DNA of 21,280 bases from an uncultured Lachnospiraceae bacterium (GCA_902496125.1 CABUZU010000019.1:1-21280), one strand, 5' to 3'; counted from the first letter of the stretch, positions 1 through 8,005 are shown. The notes: generated by a model not told the origin, from the letters alone. Numbers and translations are program-made.

Positions 1-1055
1 CTTCTTTATCATAAATAGATAATGTAATAGAAGTAATTTTATCATCAGAATACGTTGAAAGAATCTCTGCATATTTTTGTCCTGAATGATCATACAATGA
101 ATCCTGATTTACTCCATTTGTAGCTGTTCTTACAATTTGTCCACATCCATCTGTCCATGTAACTGTCTTAGTTCCAGAAGCATCGGTATTCGTCTCTTTG
201 ATAGCATTTTGAATCGTTGTTTCAGCATTTCCATTTTTTACTGCTATCGTTTCATAACCATAATTTTGTCTGTATGATTTCTCCGTCTTTATCATAAGAT
301 TGCTCTTTTAACACTCTTCCTATAAAATCATAAGTATAAACTGTTTTACTACCATCAGAATTTACCGTTTTTAGTAGATTTCCCATTTCATCATATTCAT
401 TTTCTGATGAAGTTTCAATTCCACCGATTTCATTTTCTTCTGTTAAAAGATTGCCTTCTACATCATAATTCTCTTTTGAAGTACTGACTTTTTGTCCTTC
501 TTCTTTCTTGATTGTTGATTTTTTAATGCCTTCTGCATCATCTGTATAAGTATATAAACTTACTTGATTGCCAATAAAATCTTCTTCTTCTGTTACTCGA
601 CCTGTCGAATCATAAGTATAATTCGTATCGGAAAGTAAAGTTCCTTCTTTCGTTGTCTTCTCTTTTGTAACTAAATTTGGATTTACTTGATTATTATACG
701 TATAAACTGTTACATTTCCATTTATATCCGTATCTTTTTTAATATTTCCTTGGTCATCATACTCTGTTTTAGAGGTTTTTGTACCTGTATGGAATATCAC
801 TTTTCCATTTTCTATGGATTCCCATTCTACTTCTTGTGATGTTTCAACTAAGCAATTACTTTCATAGGTGTAACTTGTTTTACGTCCTAATGCTACTGAA
901 GATACACGACTCGTTCCATCTGCTGTTATTTTAGTAGAAATAACACGATTTCTATTATCATAAGTATAGGTGGTTGTCGTTCCATCTGTGACAATCTCAC
1001 TCTTTACTTGTCCATTTGGATAATAAGAAGTTTCAATACCTATTATATCAACAAT
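1..1055 (-). pseudogene. YD-repeat (RHS-type) protein remnant, 5'-truncated and frameshifted
   Basis: The minus-strand translation is a run of YD/RHS repeats with recurring elements such as YTYDSTGRV, YTYDFIGRV, YDVEGNLL and YDEMGNLL, typical of large secreted or wall-associated Rhs/WapA-type proteins and polymorphic toxins. The frame is open from 1055 down to a TGA at 252-254. There is an in-frame TGA at 1056-1058 and no start codon, signal peptide or N-terminal domain, so the 5' end is missing. At the A4 run on the coding strand (264-267) the frame breaks: the reading frame one base over continues with YD-type sequence (NYGYETIAVKNG..., then TWTDGCGQIV) without a stop to base 1. One extra A would rejoin the two parts. 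The 3' end lies outside the window. It is probably a decayed fragment, although a sequencing error at the A run cannot be excluded. No toxin domain is visible. Confidence 0.8.
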
Positions 1056-1112
1056 TCAATTAATGTCAATAGATATTTTGGTTATTAGAATATTGATATA
1101 CAATAACTAAAA

Positions 1113-1156
1113 TAAACTATTAAAGGACTCGCCGCAGCGAGTCCTTTAATAGTTTA
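1113..1156 (-). terminator. Perfect 20-bp hairpin, terminator of the PadR operon
   Basis: A 20-base arm (1113-1132) and its exact reverse complement (1137-1156) surround a 4-base loop. The core arm is GGACTCGC/GCGAGTCC. It begins 17 bases after the stop codon of the secreted-protein gene. Read on the minus strand, the GC-rich core is followed by a T-rich stretch (CCTTTAATAGTTTATTTTAG). Because the stem is symmetrical it could work in both directions. Bases 1113-1134 are identical to 3903-3924 beside pgi. Confidence 0.8.
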
Positions 1157-1173
1157 CCCTGTCATCTCTAATA

Positions 1174-1644
1174 TCAGGAAACAACTCCTTTAGGACTACA
1201 GGAAATCGTTATTGTTTTTGTAACTGTATTTGTAGCAAGCCCCTTTTGAAGTGCTACAACGGTTGCTGTTGCCTTATTTCCACTTTTTGTAGATGTACAA
1301 CTTTTAATTGACCAATATTTTGAAGGTGCAGTTGTACTATGGGAACAACTTGTACATTTAGAAGTTTTACCATCATATGTAAATGTACCTTTAATCGATA
1401 CAGACCATAAGACTTCACCAGAAGAATTTTTATATTGAGCCGTCTTTGTTTTTGTTATTGTTTTTGCAGCACTCATCGTTATTAATTTTGAATCTTCTGA
1501 TTCCATAAACGTCTCAATATAATCTCCATTATCTAATTTTTCAACCTCTACTTGCTTACTTGACTCTAAATTATTTGCAAATGCATCAACTTTAATTGAT
1601 AAAAGAAATGTTAAACTAACTAATATTATTAATACTTTTTTCAT
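1174..1644 (-). CDS. Small secreted cysteine-containing protein of unknown function
   Basis: This 156-residue protein begins with a clear Sec signal peptide: basic MKK, a hydrophobic core (VLIILVSLTFLLSI) and a probable signal peptidase I site after AFA at about residue 23. The mature part is hydrophilic, rich in Thr, Ser and Lys, and has an acidic element near the N-terminus (NGDYIETFMESEDS). Four or more cysteines sit in its C-terminal half (KCTSCSHS, IKSCTS, ISCSP), so disulfides outside the cell are likely. No catalytic motif is recognisable. ATG 1644 follows an AAGGGG ribosome site. The gene is last in a three-gene set after a PadR regulator and a HAAS-like membrane protein, 21 bases downstream of the latter, and ends at the 20-bp hairpin. 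It could be an effector controlled by PadR, but this is inferred only from position. Function unknown. Confidence 0.75.
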   Translation of the reverse strand: MKKVLIILVSLTFLLSIKVDAFANNLESSKQVEVEKLDNGDYIETFMESEDSKLITMSAAKTITKTKTAQYKNSSGEVLWSVSIKGTFTYDGKTSKCTSCSHSTTAPSKYWSIKSCTSTKSGNKATATVVALQKGLATNTVTKTITISCSPKGVVS

Positions 1645-1665
1645 CTTATTAACCCCTTAAATATT

Positions 1666-2043
1666 TTATTTGATTATAATATCTTCATCAAAAATTATAC
1701 CTTGTTTCAGAAAAGCTTGATGTTCAGAATATAATAAGCCGCAAAAAACTATCGTTGTAAACAATATGCATACTGTAAGAACTGCTAAAAATCTTTTTTT
1801 GTATTTAGATATTTTAATCCTTTTAATGATTTCCTCTGTATTCGTATTCTCATAATAGTCTTGTATTGCTTCTTCTGGTCTTCCAAATTCTTTATATAAA
1901 GTTTCCATTGAACTTTCTGTTGAATCTTCTAAAAAATCATCAATATTTAATTTTAGATTTTTTATATATCGTTTTTCAGCTTTTCCCATGATAGGAAACA
2001 TCGCTTTTACTTTACTAATATAAGACTTACTCAATTTATCCAT
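1666..2043 (-). CDS. Small HAAS/DUF6120-like membrane protein linked to PadR
   Basis: This 125-residue protein has a charged N-terminal helical domain (residues 1-75; MDKLSKSYISKVKAMFPIMG, then KRYIKNLKLNIDDFLED and EFGRPEEAIQDYY). One transmembrane helix follows at about 85-105, then a short tail. Small helical domains of the kind seen in HAAS (DUF1700-like) proteins, next to PadR regulators and ending in a membrane segment, are a recurring arrangement in Firmicutes. The assignment to DUF6120 is from memory of its sequence style, not a search. An upstream in-frame TTG at 2061 lies inside the ribosome site (GAGGAAGGAG), so ATG 2043, with AAGGAG about 6 bases before it, is the sensible start. 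It overlaps the end of the padR gene by 8 bases, which implies translational coupling. A role as membrane partner or sensor of the PadR switch is inference. Confidence 0.72.
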   Translation of the reverse strand: MDKLSKSYISKVKAMFPIMGKAEKRYIKNLKLNIDDFLEDSTESSMETLYKEFGRPEEAIQDYYENTNTEEIIKRIKISKYKKRFLAVLTVCILFTTIVFCGLLYSEHQAFLKQGIIFDEDIIIK

Positions 2044-2389
2044 GGTTTTCTCCTTCCTCAATTAAAGAATCAAGAATTTTATTTACATTAATTGTTACCA
2101 TTTGATAATCTTTCACTAACTTGTCAAGATATTCTATCCCCTCCTCTTCAATATGATAATAAACTCTAGTCCTTTTTCTTCCCACTAATTTTGAATATTC
2201 TGATATTCTACCTTCGTTCTCTAATTTGTATGCTGCTGCATAAATCGTATTTTGTGATATGGGAAGCGTATCATCCGAAGATTCACTAATCGTTTTTTTT
2301 ATATCATAAATATAAGTGTCATTCTTCTTCAATATCGATAAAATTAGCAATTCAGCAACACCATTAAGAAAATAATTTTTACTTGCCAT
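2036..2389 (-). CDS. PadR-family transcriptional regulator
   Basis: This 117-residue protein matches a short PadR repressor. The winged-helix region runs FLNGVAELLILSILKKNDTYIYDIKKTI and then ISQNTIYAAAYKLENEGRI (recognition helix). A wing containing RKRTRVYYHIEEEGIEYL and a C-terminal dimerisation helix follow. PadR proteins usually repress their own operon and respond to small molecules or envelope stress. ATG 2389 has GAAAGG about 6 bases upstream. The gene is first in the padR / HAAS-like / secreted-protein operon and has its own promoter at 2410-2437. A 7-bp inverted repeat (TCAATAT 2434-2440, ATATTGA 2458-2464) next to the -35 box could be the operator, but the surroundings are so AT-rich that this is weak. 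The ligand is unknown. Confidence 0.88.
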   Translation of the reverse strand: MASKNYFLNGVAELLILSILKKNDTYIYDIKKTISESSDDTLPISQNTIYAAAYKLENEGRISEYSKLVGRKRTRVYYHIEEEGIEYLDKLVKDYQMVTINVNKILDSLIEEGENHG

Positions 2390-2409
2390 ATGAATCCTTT
2401 CTATTTATT

Positions 2410-2437
2410 ATTATAACATTAATTTATTATATTTCAA
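2410..2437 (-). promoter_or_regulatory. Sigma-A promoter of the padR operon
   Basis: On the minus strand, TTGAAA (2432-2437) and a perfect TATAAT (2410-2415) are 16 bases apart. The -10 box ends 20 bases before the padR ATG, so the leader would be short. Confidence 0.65.
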
Positions 2438-2496
2438 TATTATAATTATTAAAATATATATTGATATTGCTATTTTGCAACAGCCCCTTAAAGTAG

Positions 2497-3792
2497 TTAA
2501 ACACAAAATACAGCATAAAGTGGAACTGTTTTCTTTCCATCTTCAAATCCAAAGTTCTTAGCTGAAATTTTAATTGCATATTCTGGCTTATAAGTATCTA
2601 TATAAATTTTTAAGCTCCTAGCTCTTGTATTATCTGCTGACTTCACTTCAATCGGAATAATTTTACCTTCACGTTGAATAATAAAATCTATCTCTGCATT
2701 TCTATCTGATTCCCAATAATATGTCCTATATTCGTTACTACGAAGCTGCGTATCAACATAATTTTCTGCTATTCCACCCTTAAAATCATTAATTTCATCT
2801 ACCATATAAAGAATATCATTTGCGACTAAATCATTTTTTGCACACAACAATCCTAAATCGGACATATAAATTTTAAATGAATCAATATCTCTATAATTTT
2901 CAAGTGGTTTCTTTATTTGTTCTACTCTATACACCTTAGAAACCACTCCTGATAAGGTAAGCCACTCAATTGCATTTTCAAATTCAGCAGCTCGCCCACC
3001 TTTCTTTATTAATTTATATTGAAATCTTGTATTTTTCTTTGAAAGTTGCACTGTAACATTATCATAAACTAATCGTGTTTTTTTTATTTCATTCAAATTA
3101 TTATATTTACTCATATCGTTTAAATAGCTTGTAAGAATTGTATCTTGTGTATGGCGAATTAAAATATAATCCTTTGTTTGAGCAAATTGCATTACACACT
3201 CTGGCATTCCACCGACAACAAGATACTGTCGATAAAGCTGCATTGCCGCATCATGAAGTGCAACTGGTAAAGGAGAATCTGTTTTAAAGTGTTCTTTTAT
3301 CTGCTCAACCAAAAATTCCTCTCCCATTGCGAGCATAAATTCTTCCATATCCATAGGATACATGATTTTTATATCAACCTTTCCAACAGGAAAAGAAAAC
3401 TTATCTCTATTTACTGCCACTCCAAGTAAACTTCCAGCTACAATAATATGATAATCGGGTGCATCCTCACAAAAATATTTTAAAGAAGTCAATGCCCTTT
3501 CACAAAGTTGAATTTCATCAAATATAATTAAAGTCTTCTCTCTTACAATGGTTTGACCTGCAATATGCGATAATATTGGAATCAAATAATTAGGGCTAAT
3601 ATTTTCTTCAAATGTTTCATTCAATTTGGGGTTTGTTTCAAAATTAAAATAAGCTACGTTTTCATAATAAGTACGACCAAATTCTAAGAGTGAATAGGTC
3701 TTTCCTACTTGTCTTGTCCCTTGTAAAATAAGCGGTTTTCTATATCTACTGCTCTTCCATTCTTTTAAAAATTCAATTATTTTTCTATACAT
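2497..3792 (-). CDS. AAA ATPase with C-terminal DUF4143 domain
   Basis: This 431-residue protein belongs to the AAA_14/DUF4143 group, which is abundant in gut bacteria and archaea and has no settled function. The P-loop GTRQVGKT is at residues 25-32 and Walker B LIIFDE at 88-93; VAGSLLGVAV about 25 residues further on fits a sensor strand. The C-terminal domain contains AEIDFII followed by KIIPIEVKSA (about 366-386), an E/D...ExK arrangement like that of PD-(D/E)xK nuclease folds. Length is normal and the gene looks intact. ATG 3792 has a TAGGTG ribosome site and its own promoter at 3822-3850. It sits between pgi and the padR operon inside the interval bounded by duplicated hairpins, consistent with accessory DNA. 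Family assignment is firm. Nuclease activity is inference. Confidence 0.85.
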   Translation of the reverse strand: MYRKIIEFLKEWKSSRYRKPLILQGTRQVGKTYSLLEFGRTYYENVAYFNFETNPKLNETFEENISPNYLIPILSHIAGQTIVREKTLIIFDEIQLCERALTSLKYFCEDAPDYHIIVAGSLLGVAVNRDKFSFPVGKVDIKIMYPMDMEEFMLAMGEEFLVEQIKEHFKTDSPLPVALHDAAMQLYRQYLVVGGMPECVMQFAQTKDYILIRHTQDTILTSYLNDMSKYNNLNEIKKTRLVYDNVTVQLSKKNTRFQYKLIKKGGRAAEFENAIEWLTLSGVVSKVYRVEQIKKPLENYRDIDSFKIYMSDLGLLCAKNDLVANDILYMVDEINDFKGGIAENYVDTQLRSNEYRTYYWESDRNAEIDFIIQREGKIIPIEVKSADNTRARSLKIYIDTYKPEYAIKISAKNFGFEDGKKTVPLYAVFCV

Positions 3793-3821
3793 AAAATCAC
3801 CTACTATAATATATTAACTAT

Positions 3822-3850
3822 AGTATAGCAATTAGATGTATTAAAAACAA
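3822..3850 (-). promoter_or_regulatory. Promoter of the ATPase gene
   Basis: On the minus strand, TTGTTT (3845-3850) and TATACT (3822-3827) are 17 bases apart, about 30 bases before the start codon. Confidence 0.55.
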
Positions 3851-3902
3851 GATTTTTGCATTATATTACAGATAAATGCTTATTATTTTGCTTCAATACC
3901 TG

Positions 3903-3924
3903 TAAACTATTAAAGGACTCGCCG
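3903..3924. repeat. 22-base direct repeat shared with 1113-1134
   Basis: The 22 bases here are identical to 1113-1134 and include half of a hairpin. After the loop both copies continue with GGCGAGTCCT or GCGAGTCCT, then diverge. The two copies flank the padR operon and the ATPase gene. Confidence 0.75.
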
Positions 3925-3935
3925 TGGCGAGTCCT
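3914..3935 (-). terminator. Rho-independent terminator of pgi
   Basis: A 10-bp GC-rich stem (AGGACTCGCC with GGCGAGTCCT, tiny loop) begins 18 bases after the pgi stop codon. On the minus strand it is followed by TTTAATAGTTT. The core is the same as in the hairpin at 1113-1156, but here the upstream arm lacks the extended complementarity. Confidence 0.8.
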
Positions 3936-3953
3936 CTTCTTTTACATCTATTA

Positions 3954-5303
3954 TTATAATCTCTTTAATAATTCTTCTCTCTGTTCTTCAAAACCAGGTT
4001 TACCAAGTAATGCGAACATATTCTTCTTATAGCTTTCTACACCTGGCTGGTTGAAAGGATTTACTCCTAATAAATATCCGCTGATGCCACAAGCAAATTC
4101 AAAGAAATAGAATAATTTACCTAAAGTATAAGCAGAACGGTCAGACATGTTGATTTTAAGGTTTGGAACCTGTCCATCTGTATGAGCTAAGATTGTACCA
4201 TTCATAGCACTCTTATTAACAAAGTCTACAGTTTTTCCTGCTAAATAGTTTAATCCATCTAAGTCTACATCTTCTTCTTCAATTGTAATAGTAGCTGGTG
4301 ACTGTGTAAGTTCAATAACAGTTTCAAACATAATTCTAGCACCGTCCTGGATGAACTGTCCCATAGAATGTAAGTCTGTTGTTAAATCTACGCTAGCTGG
4401 CATAATACCTTTCTGGTCTTTACCTTCGCTCTCGCCATAAAGCTGTTTCCACCATTCTGATACATAATGTAAGCATGGTTCATAGTTTGCAACTACTTCT
4501 ACAGATTTACCTTTTCTTAAAAGAATGTTACGAAGTGCTGCATACTGCATAGGACCATTTTCGGCAAATGGAGCGTTAAGAGCGATTTCACGTTCATCAG
4601 CTGCACCCTGCATTAAATCATCAATGCTAATTCCTGCTGCTGCGATAGGAAGTAAACCTACTGCTGTTAAAACAGAGAAACGTCCACCTACATCATCAGG
4701 TACTACGAAAGTCTCGTATCCTTCTTCTGTTGCTAATTTCTTTAATGCTCCCTTCGCTTTATCAGTAGTAGCATAAATTCTCTTAGCAGCTTCTTCTTTA
4801 CCATATTTTTCAACTAATAATTTCTTAAAAATACGGAAAGCAATTGCAGGTTCTGTTGTTGTACCAGATTTAGAAATGACGTTAACTGAGAAGTCTTTAC
4901 CCTTAATAACTTCCATTAAGTCAGCTAAATAAGTACTACTAATGCTATTTCCTGCGAAGTAGATTTCTGGGGTCTTTCTTTCTTCTTTGGAAAGTACATT
5001 ATAGAAGCTATGACTTAAGAATTCTACTGTTGCACGAGCACCAAGGTAAGAACCACCAATACCGATAACAATTAATACATCTGAATCAGACTGAATCTTT
5101 TTAGCAGCTTCCTTAATTCTTGCAAACTCTTCCTTGTCATAATCTACTGGAAGGTCAATCCAACCTAAGAAATCATTACCAGCGCCATTTCTAGATAATA
5201 ATGTATTCTTAGCAGCATCTGCTAATCCTTCCATGTATCCTACTTCTTCTGTAGATACAAATGAATCTACTTTTGAGTAATCAAATGTAACCTGTCCTTT
5301 CAT
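3954..5303 (-). CDS. pgi: Glucose-6-phosphate isomerase
   Basis: This enzyme interconverts glucose 6-phosphate and fructose 6-phosphate in the cytoplasm, in glycolysis and gluconeogenesis. At 449 residues it has the length of the short Bacillus-type enzymes. Sugar-phosphate and signature segments are present: VIGIGGSYLGAR (about 79-90), SKSGTTTEPA (154-163) and VPDDVGGRFS (201-210). Expected catalytic residues can be placed: Glu291 in GESEGK, His312 in LHSMGQFIQD and Lys426/427 in SYKKNMF near the end. ATG 5303 follows AAGGAG. The gene has its own near-consensus promoter and a terminator, so it is probably a single-gene unit. Its product also feeds the glucose-phosphate pool used for glycogen, whose branching enzyme is at 17920-19812. 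Nothing looks abnormal. Confidence 0.97.
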   Translation of the reverse strand: MKGQVTFDYSKVDSFVSTEEVGYMEGLADAAKNTLLSRNGAGNDFLGWIDLPVDYDKEEFARIKEAAKKIQSDSDVLIVIGIGGSYLGARATVEFLSHSFYNVLSKEERKTPEIYFAGNSISSTYLADLMEVIKGKDFSVNVISKSGTTTEPAIAFRIFKKLLVEKYGKEEAAKRIYATTDKAKGALKKLATEEGYETFVVPDDVGGRFSVLTAVGLLPIAAAGISIDDLMQGAADEREIALNAPFAENGPMQYAALRNILLRKGKSVEVVANYEPCLHYVSEWWKQLYGESEGKDQKGIMPASVDLTTDLHSMGQFIQDGARIMFETVIELTQSPATITIEEEDVDLDGLNYLAGKTVDFVNKSAMNGTILAHTDGQVPNLKINMSDRSAYTLGKLFYFFEFACGISGYLLGVNPFNQPGVESYKKNMFALLGKPGFEEQREELLKRL

Positions 5304-5345
5304 CTTTTTAATCTCCTTTGGGGTTTTGATTTTTGTTTTCTCTTA

Positions 5346-5374
5346 ATTATATCAAACAGACTTTTTTATTTCAA
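5346..5374 (-). promoter_or_regulatory. Promoter of pgi
   Basis: On the minus strand, TTGAAA (5369-5374) and TATAAT (5346-5351) have an ideal 17-base spacer, with the start codon about 43 bases beyond the -10 box. The -35 lies just outside the end of the upstream membrane-protein gene. Confidence 0.75.
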
Positions 5375-5383
5375 GTCTATATG

Positions 5384-6091
5384 CTATGCAAAATATTCTT
5401 TTAAAATTTCTTCTAATAATTTTTCCTCTTTTGCTGTTAATTTATGCCTGTGTTCGCTAGAAGTACCCTTTTCACGATCCGATGCCATAGATTCTAAGCT
5501 TTGCTTTAGATAAGATAAGTCCTCTTCGTCCTCATCCTCTTCTAAATCTTGTGACAAATACTCTTTATCCTCTCTTGAATGATTAAGCTTCGTTGTAAAA
5601 GTATTCTCTAAGTATTCTTTTAATTGTAAGCATAACATTTCTTGAAGACCTTGAACATCTAATAAATAGACAAATACCAAAGAAATTAGTCCCGTTACAA
5701 TACCTGTAAGCAAATAAGTCATTATTGCCTTAAATGATATATTCTGTACATAGCCTAAAGATGCTAATACAATACCAAGTAAAAAGCAAAGACCTGACAT
5801 ACGACCTGCTAGCTTTGATAAGCTTCCCGTATTGATTCGATATTTCTGTATTTCTTTCATGTTTTTTTGTACAAATAATTCAACATTATTTACACCATGA
5901 TTTACATAATATGTATTTTGAAACTTATTTTTTATCTGAAGTAAAAAAGGTTGCCTCGTACCCATCATATTCTCTGAATCACGTATCAGCTGTTTATACT
6001 GACGGGCTGCTATCCACGTGCCAATTATTCCAATTATTGAAAAAATTACCATTAAATAATTGCCGTAACCTGCATCTAAAATCTTATGCAT
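5384..6091 (-). CDS. Three-helix membrane protein of unknown function
   Basis: I do not recognise a named family. The 235-residue protein has a transmembrane helix near the N-terminus (about 12-29, NYLMVIFSIIGIIGTWIAAR). A soluble stretch of about 65 residues follows, then a pair of helices (about 98-115 and 122-145) and a hydrophilic C-terminal tail of about 90 residues. The tail has a very acidic patch (DLEEDEDEEDLSYL) and ends in a charged helix (KLTAKEEKLLEEILKEYF). ATG 6091 follows an excellent AAAGGAGG site. The arrangement suggests a membrane anchor with a cytosolic tail that binds a partner, but nothing shows which. It lies between mtnN and pgi; a possible promoter in the 136-base gap (TATACT on the minus strand near 6130) is weak. 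It is probably a conserved Clostridia hypothetical. Confidence 0.75.
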   Translation of the reverse strand: MHKILDAGYGNYLMVIFSIIGIIGTWIAARQYKQLIRDSENMMGTRQPFLLQIKNKFQNTYYVNHGVNNVELFVQKNMKEIQKYRINTGSLSKLAGRMSGLCFLLGIVLASLGYVQNISFKAIMTYLLTGIVTGLISLVFVYLLDVQGLQEMLCLQLKEYLENTFTTKLNHSREDKEYLSQDLEEDEDEEDLSYLKQSLESMASDREKGTSSEHRHKLTAKEEKLLEEILKEYFA

Positions 6092-6227
6092 ACTCTACCT
6101 CCTTTATACACTTCTACGAATAGAGTATACACAAGTAAATTCTTTTTGAAAAGGCTTGCACCAATCTTTTCATCTACGAAAATTTTAAATTTTTTTAGTT
6201 TTTAGCACATTTTGTCAAACCATCGTT

Positions 6228-6920
6228 TTAGATGTTTTTAGCAACCTCTAAAATAAGCTTAACACTGTGTTCAATTGCCTTTGCTTCAAAAGTAGGATAG
6301 TCAACTGTTGCACTATCATCTGCTTTATCAGAAATTGCCCTTACAATTAAAAATGGAATTTGATTTAAATATGCAGCCTGTGCAATTGCTGCACCTTCCA
6401 TCTCGGTACAATAACCTGCAAATTTATTGGTAAGCCAATCTTTCTTTTCTTTATCTGAAATAAATTGGTCTCCACTTACTACACGTCCAGTAAATACATG
6501 AACATCAGGATTTACTTTTTCGCATACAATTTTTGCTAAGTTAATCAATTTATCATCTGCTTTAAAAGTAGAAACTGGCATACGTGGAATTACACCTAGT
6601 TCATATCCAAATCCACAAGCATTTACATCATGTTGAAGTGCATCGGTTGATAGTACAATATCGCCAATATCAATCTTAGCATTTAATGAACCTGCAATAC
6701 CCGTATTAATAATGGCATCTACATTAAAACAATCTGCTAAAATCTGAGTACAGATTCCTGCATTAACCTTACCAATTCCACTTCGAACGACAACTGCTGG
6801 TTTATCTGAAAGTTTACCTTTATAAAACTCCATTCCAGCTTTTTCTATAACGGTAACATCACTCATTACTTCCTTAATGCATGATACTTCCTCGTCCATT
6901 GCTCCAATAATTCCTAACAT
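6228..6920 (-). CDS. mtnN: 5'-methylthioadenosine/S-adenosylhomocysteine nucleosidase
   Basis: This cytosolic enzyme hydrolyses methylthioadenosine and S-adenosylhomocysteine to adenine plus the thioribose. It recycles by-products of methylation and polyamine synthesis and feeds the LuxS route. The 230 residues match the family length. Visible landmarks are GIIGAMDEE (Glu11 equals the catalytic N-terminal Glu), GMEFYKGKL, SGIGKVNAG, the nucleoside-phosphorylase motif GIAGSL (74-79), SGDQF, EMEGAA (Met174/Glu175, ribose binding) and RAISDKAD with the proton donor Asp198. ATG 6920 has AAGGGG upstream, 14 bases after murG ends, so it is last in the HIT-TSCPD-murG-mtnN operon. The gene looks complete. 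Confidence 0.95.
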   Translation of the reverse strand: MLGIIGAMDEEVSCIKEVMSDVTVIEKAGMEFYKGKLSDKPAVVVRSGIGKVNAGICTQILADCFNVDAIINTGIAGSLNAKIDIGDIVLSTDALQHDVNACGFGYELGVIPRMPVSTFKADDKLINLAKIVCEKVNPDVHVFTGRVVSGDQFISDKEKKDWLTNKFAGYCTEMEGAAIAQAAYLNQIPFLIVRAISDKADDSATVDYPTFEAKAIEHSVKLILEVAKNI

Positions 6921-6934
6921 GAGCTTTCCCCTTT

Positions 6935-8005
6935 TTACTTTTTCTGTGCTAATTCATTAAGCATTCCTACAATCATTGATACAGCGTCTGACTGACTACT
7001 CTTTTTCATCTTCTGAATGTACTGATTGCGATTTTCATAAAGCTGTGTTACTGCTTCATATAATTTATCAGCAGATAAACGTTCTTCTTCTAATACCTCG
7101 CTAAATCCTTGGTTCTTAAAAGAATTTGCATTTAAAATCTGGTCACCACGACTAGCTGCTGCTGATAATGGAATCAACAATGCTGGCTTTTGCAATGCTA
7201 AAAGTTCACAAATCGCATTCGCTCCTGCACGAGAAATCACAATATCTGCCATTGCAAATAGATGCTTTAATGGATCACTCATGTATTCATATTGAACATA
7301 GCCTGGCATATTAGTTAATGTTTCATCTAAGTTTCCTTTACCACATAGATGTACAACTTGATAGTCTTTAATTAAACGTGGTAAAATTTCTCGAACTGCC
7401 TGATTTACTTTTACAGAACCTAAGCTTCCGCCAATAATTAAAAGTACTGGCTTTTCTGCATTAAAACCAGTTAATTTAAGGCCCTGTTCCTTACTTCCTG
7501 TTAAAAGTTCTCCACGAATTGGACAACCTGTTAAAACTGCTTTATCTTTTGGAAGATAATTAATGGTCTCTGGGAAGTTACAACAAATCTTAGTACAAGA
7601 AGATAACGTAATCTTATTTGCAAGTCCTGGTGTCATATCGGATTCATGGGAAACAATCGGAATTTTATGTTTCTTTGCTGCTAAAACAACAGGCACAGAA
7701 ACAAATCCGCCCTTAGAGAATACAACATCTGGTTTATACTCTTTCATGATTTTATTTGCTTCTGCAAATCCTTTTAATACACGAAATGGGTCTGTGAAAT
7801 TTTTTAAATCAAAATATCTACGTAATTTACCAGATGAAATCCCCTTATAAGGGATTCCTGCTTTTTCTACTAATTCTTTCTCCATTCCATTATAGGAACC
7901 AACATAACAAATATCAAATCCTGCTTCTTTTAACTTTGGTACGAGTGCAAGGTTTGGAGTAACATGTCCTGCTGTTCCACCACCGGTTAATATAATCTTT
8001 TTCAT
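6935..8005 (-). CDS. murG: UDP-GlcNAc:lipid I GlcNAc transferase (MurG)
   Basis: MurG adds GlcNAc to undecaprenyl-pyrophosphoryl-MurNAc-pentapeptide (lipid I) to form lipid II, at the inner face of the membrane. The 356-residue protein begins MKKIILTGGGTAGHVTPNLA, the N-terminal glycine loop that contacts lipid I. It carries the GT-B donor-site region ISRAGANAICELLALQKPAL and ends that site with RGDQILNA. An upstream in-frame GTG at 8014 is inside the ribosome site GAGGTG, so ATG 8005, 6 bases after it, is the real start. The usual dcw neighbours (mraY, murD, ftsW) are absent here; instead it lies between the TSCPD gene (22-base gap) and mtnN (14-base gap). A second murG elsewhere in the genome cannot be excluded. 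Confidence 0.95.
   Translation of the reverse strand: MKKIILTGGGTAGHVTPNLALVPKLKEAGFDICYVGSYNGMEKELVEKAGIPYKGISSGKLRRYFDLKNFTDPFRVLKGFAEANKIMKEYKPDVVFSKGGFVSVPVVLAAKKHKIPIVSHESDMTPGLANKITLSSCTKICCNFPETINYLPKDKAVLTGCPIRGELLTGSKEQGLKLTGFNAEKPVLLIIGGSLGSVKVNQAVREILPRLIKDYQVVHLCGKGNLDETLTNMPGYVQYEYMSDPLKHLFAMADIVISRAGANAICELLALQKPALLIPLSAAASRGDQILNANSFKNQGFSEVLEEERLSADKLYEAVTQLYENRNQYIQKMKKSSQSDAVSMIVGMLNELAQKK

Noticed and set aside
2466..2490. Sequence GGGGCTGTTGCAAAATAGC on the minus strand, resembling ends of some insertion sequences
   Set aside because: No inverted partner or transposase remnant was seen in the window, so one isolated end is not enough.
3891..3900. GGTATTGAA near 3895 on the minus strand, matching the broken edge of the YD-repeat gene near 1040
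   Set aside because: Nine bases in AT-rich DNA and no further YD-type coding around it; taken as coincidence, not a displaced gene piece.
6092..6227. Possible mtnN terminator in an A/T-rich gap
   Set aside because: Only AT palindromes and a 4-bp CATC/GATG pair were found, with no GC-rich stem.
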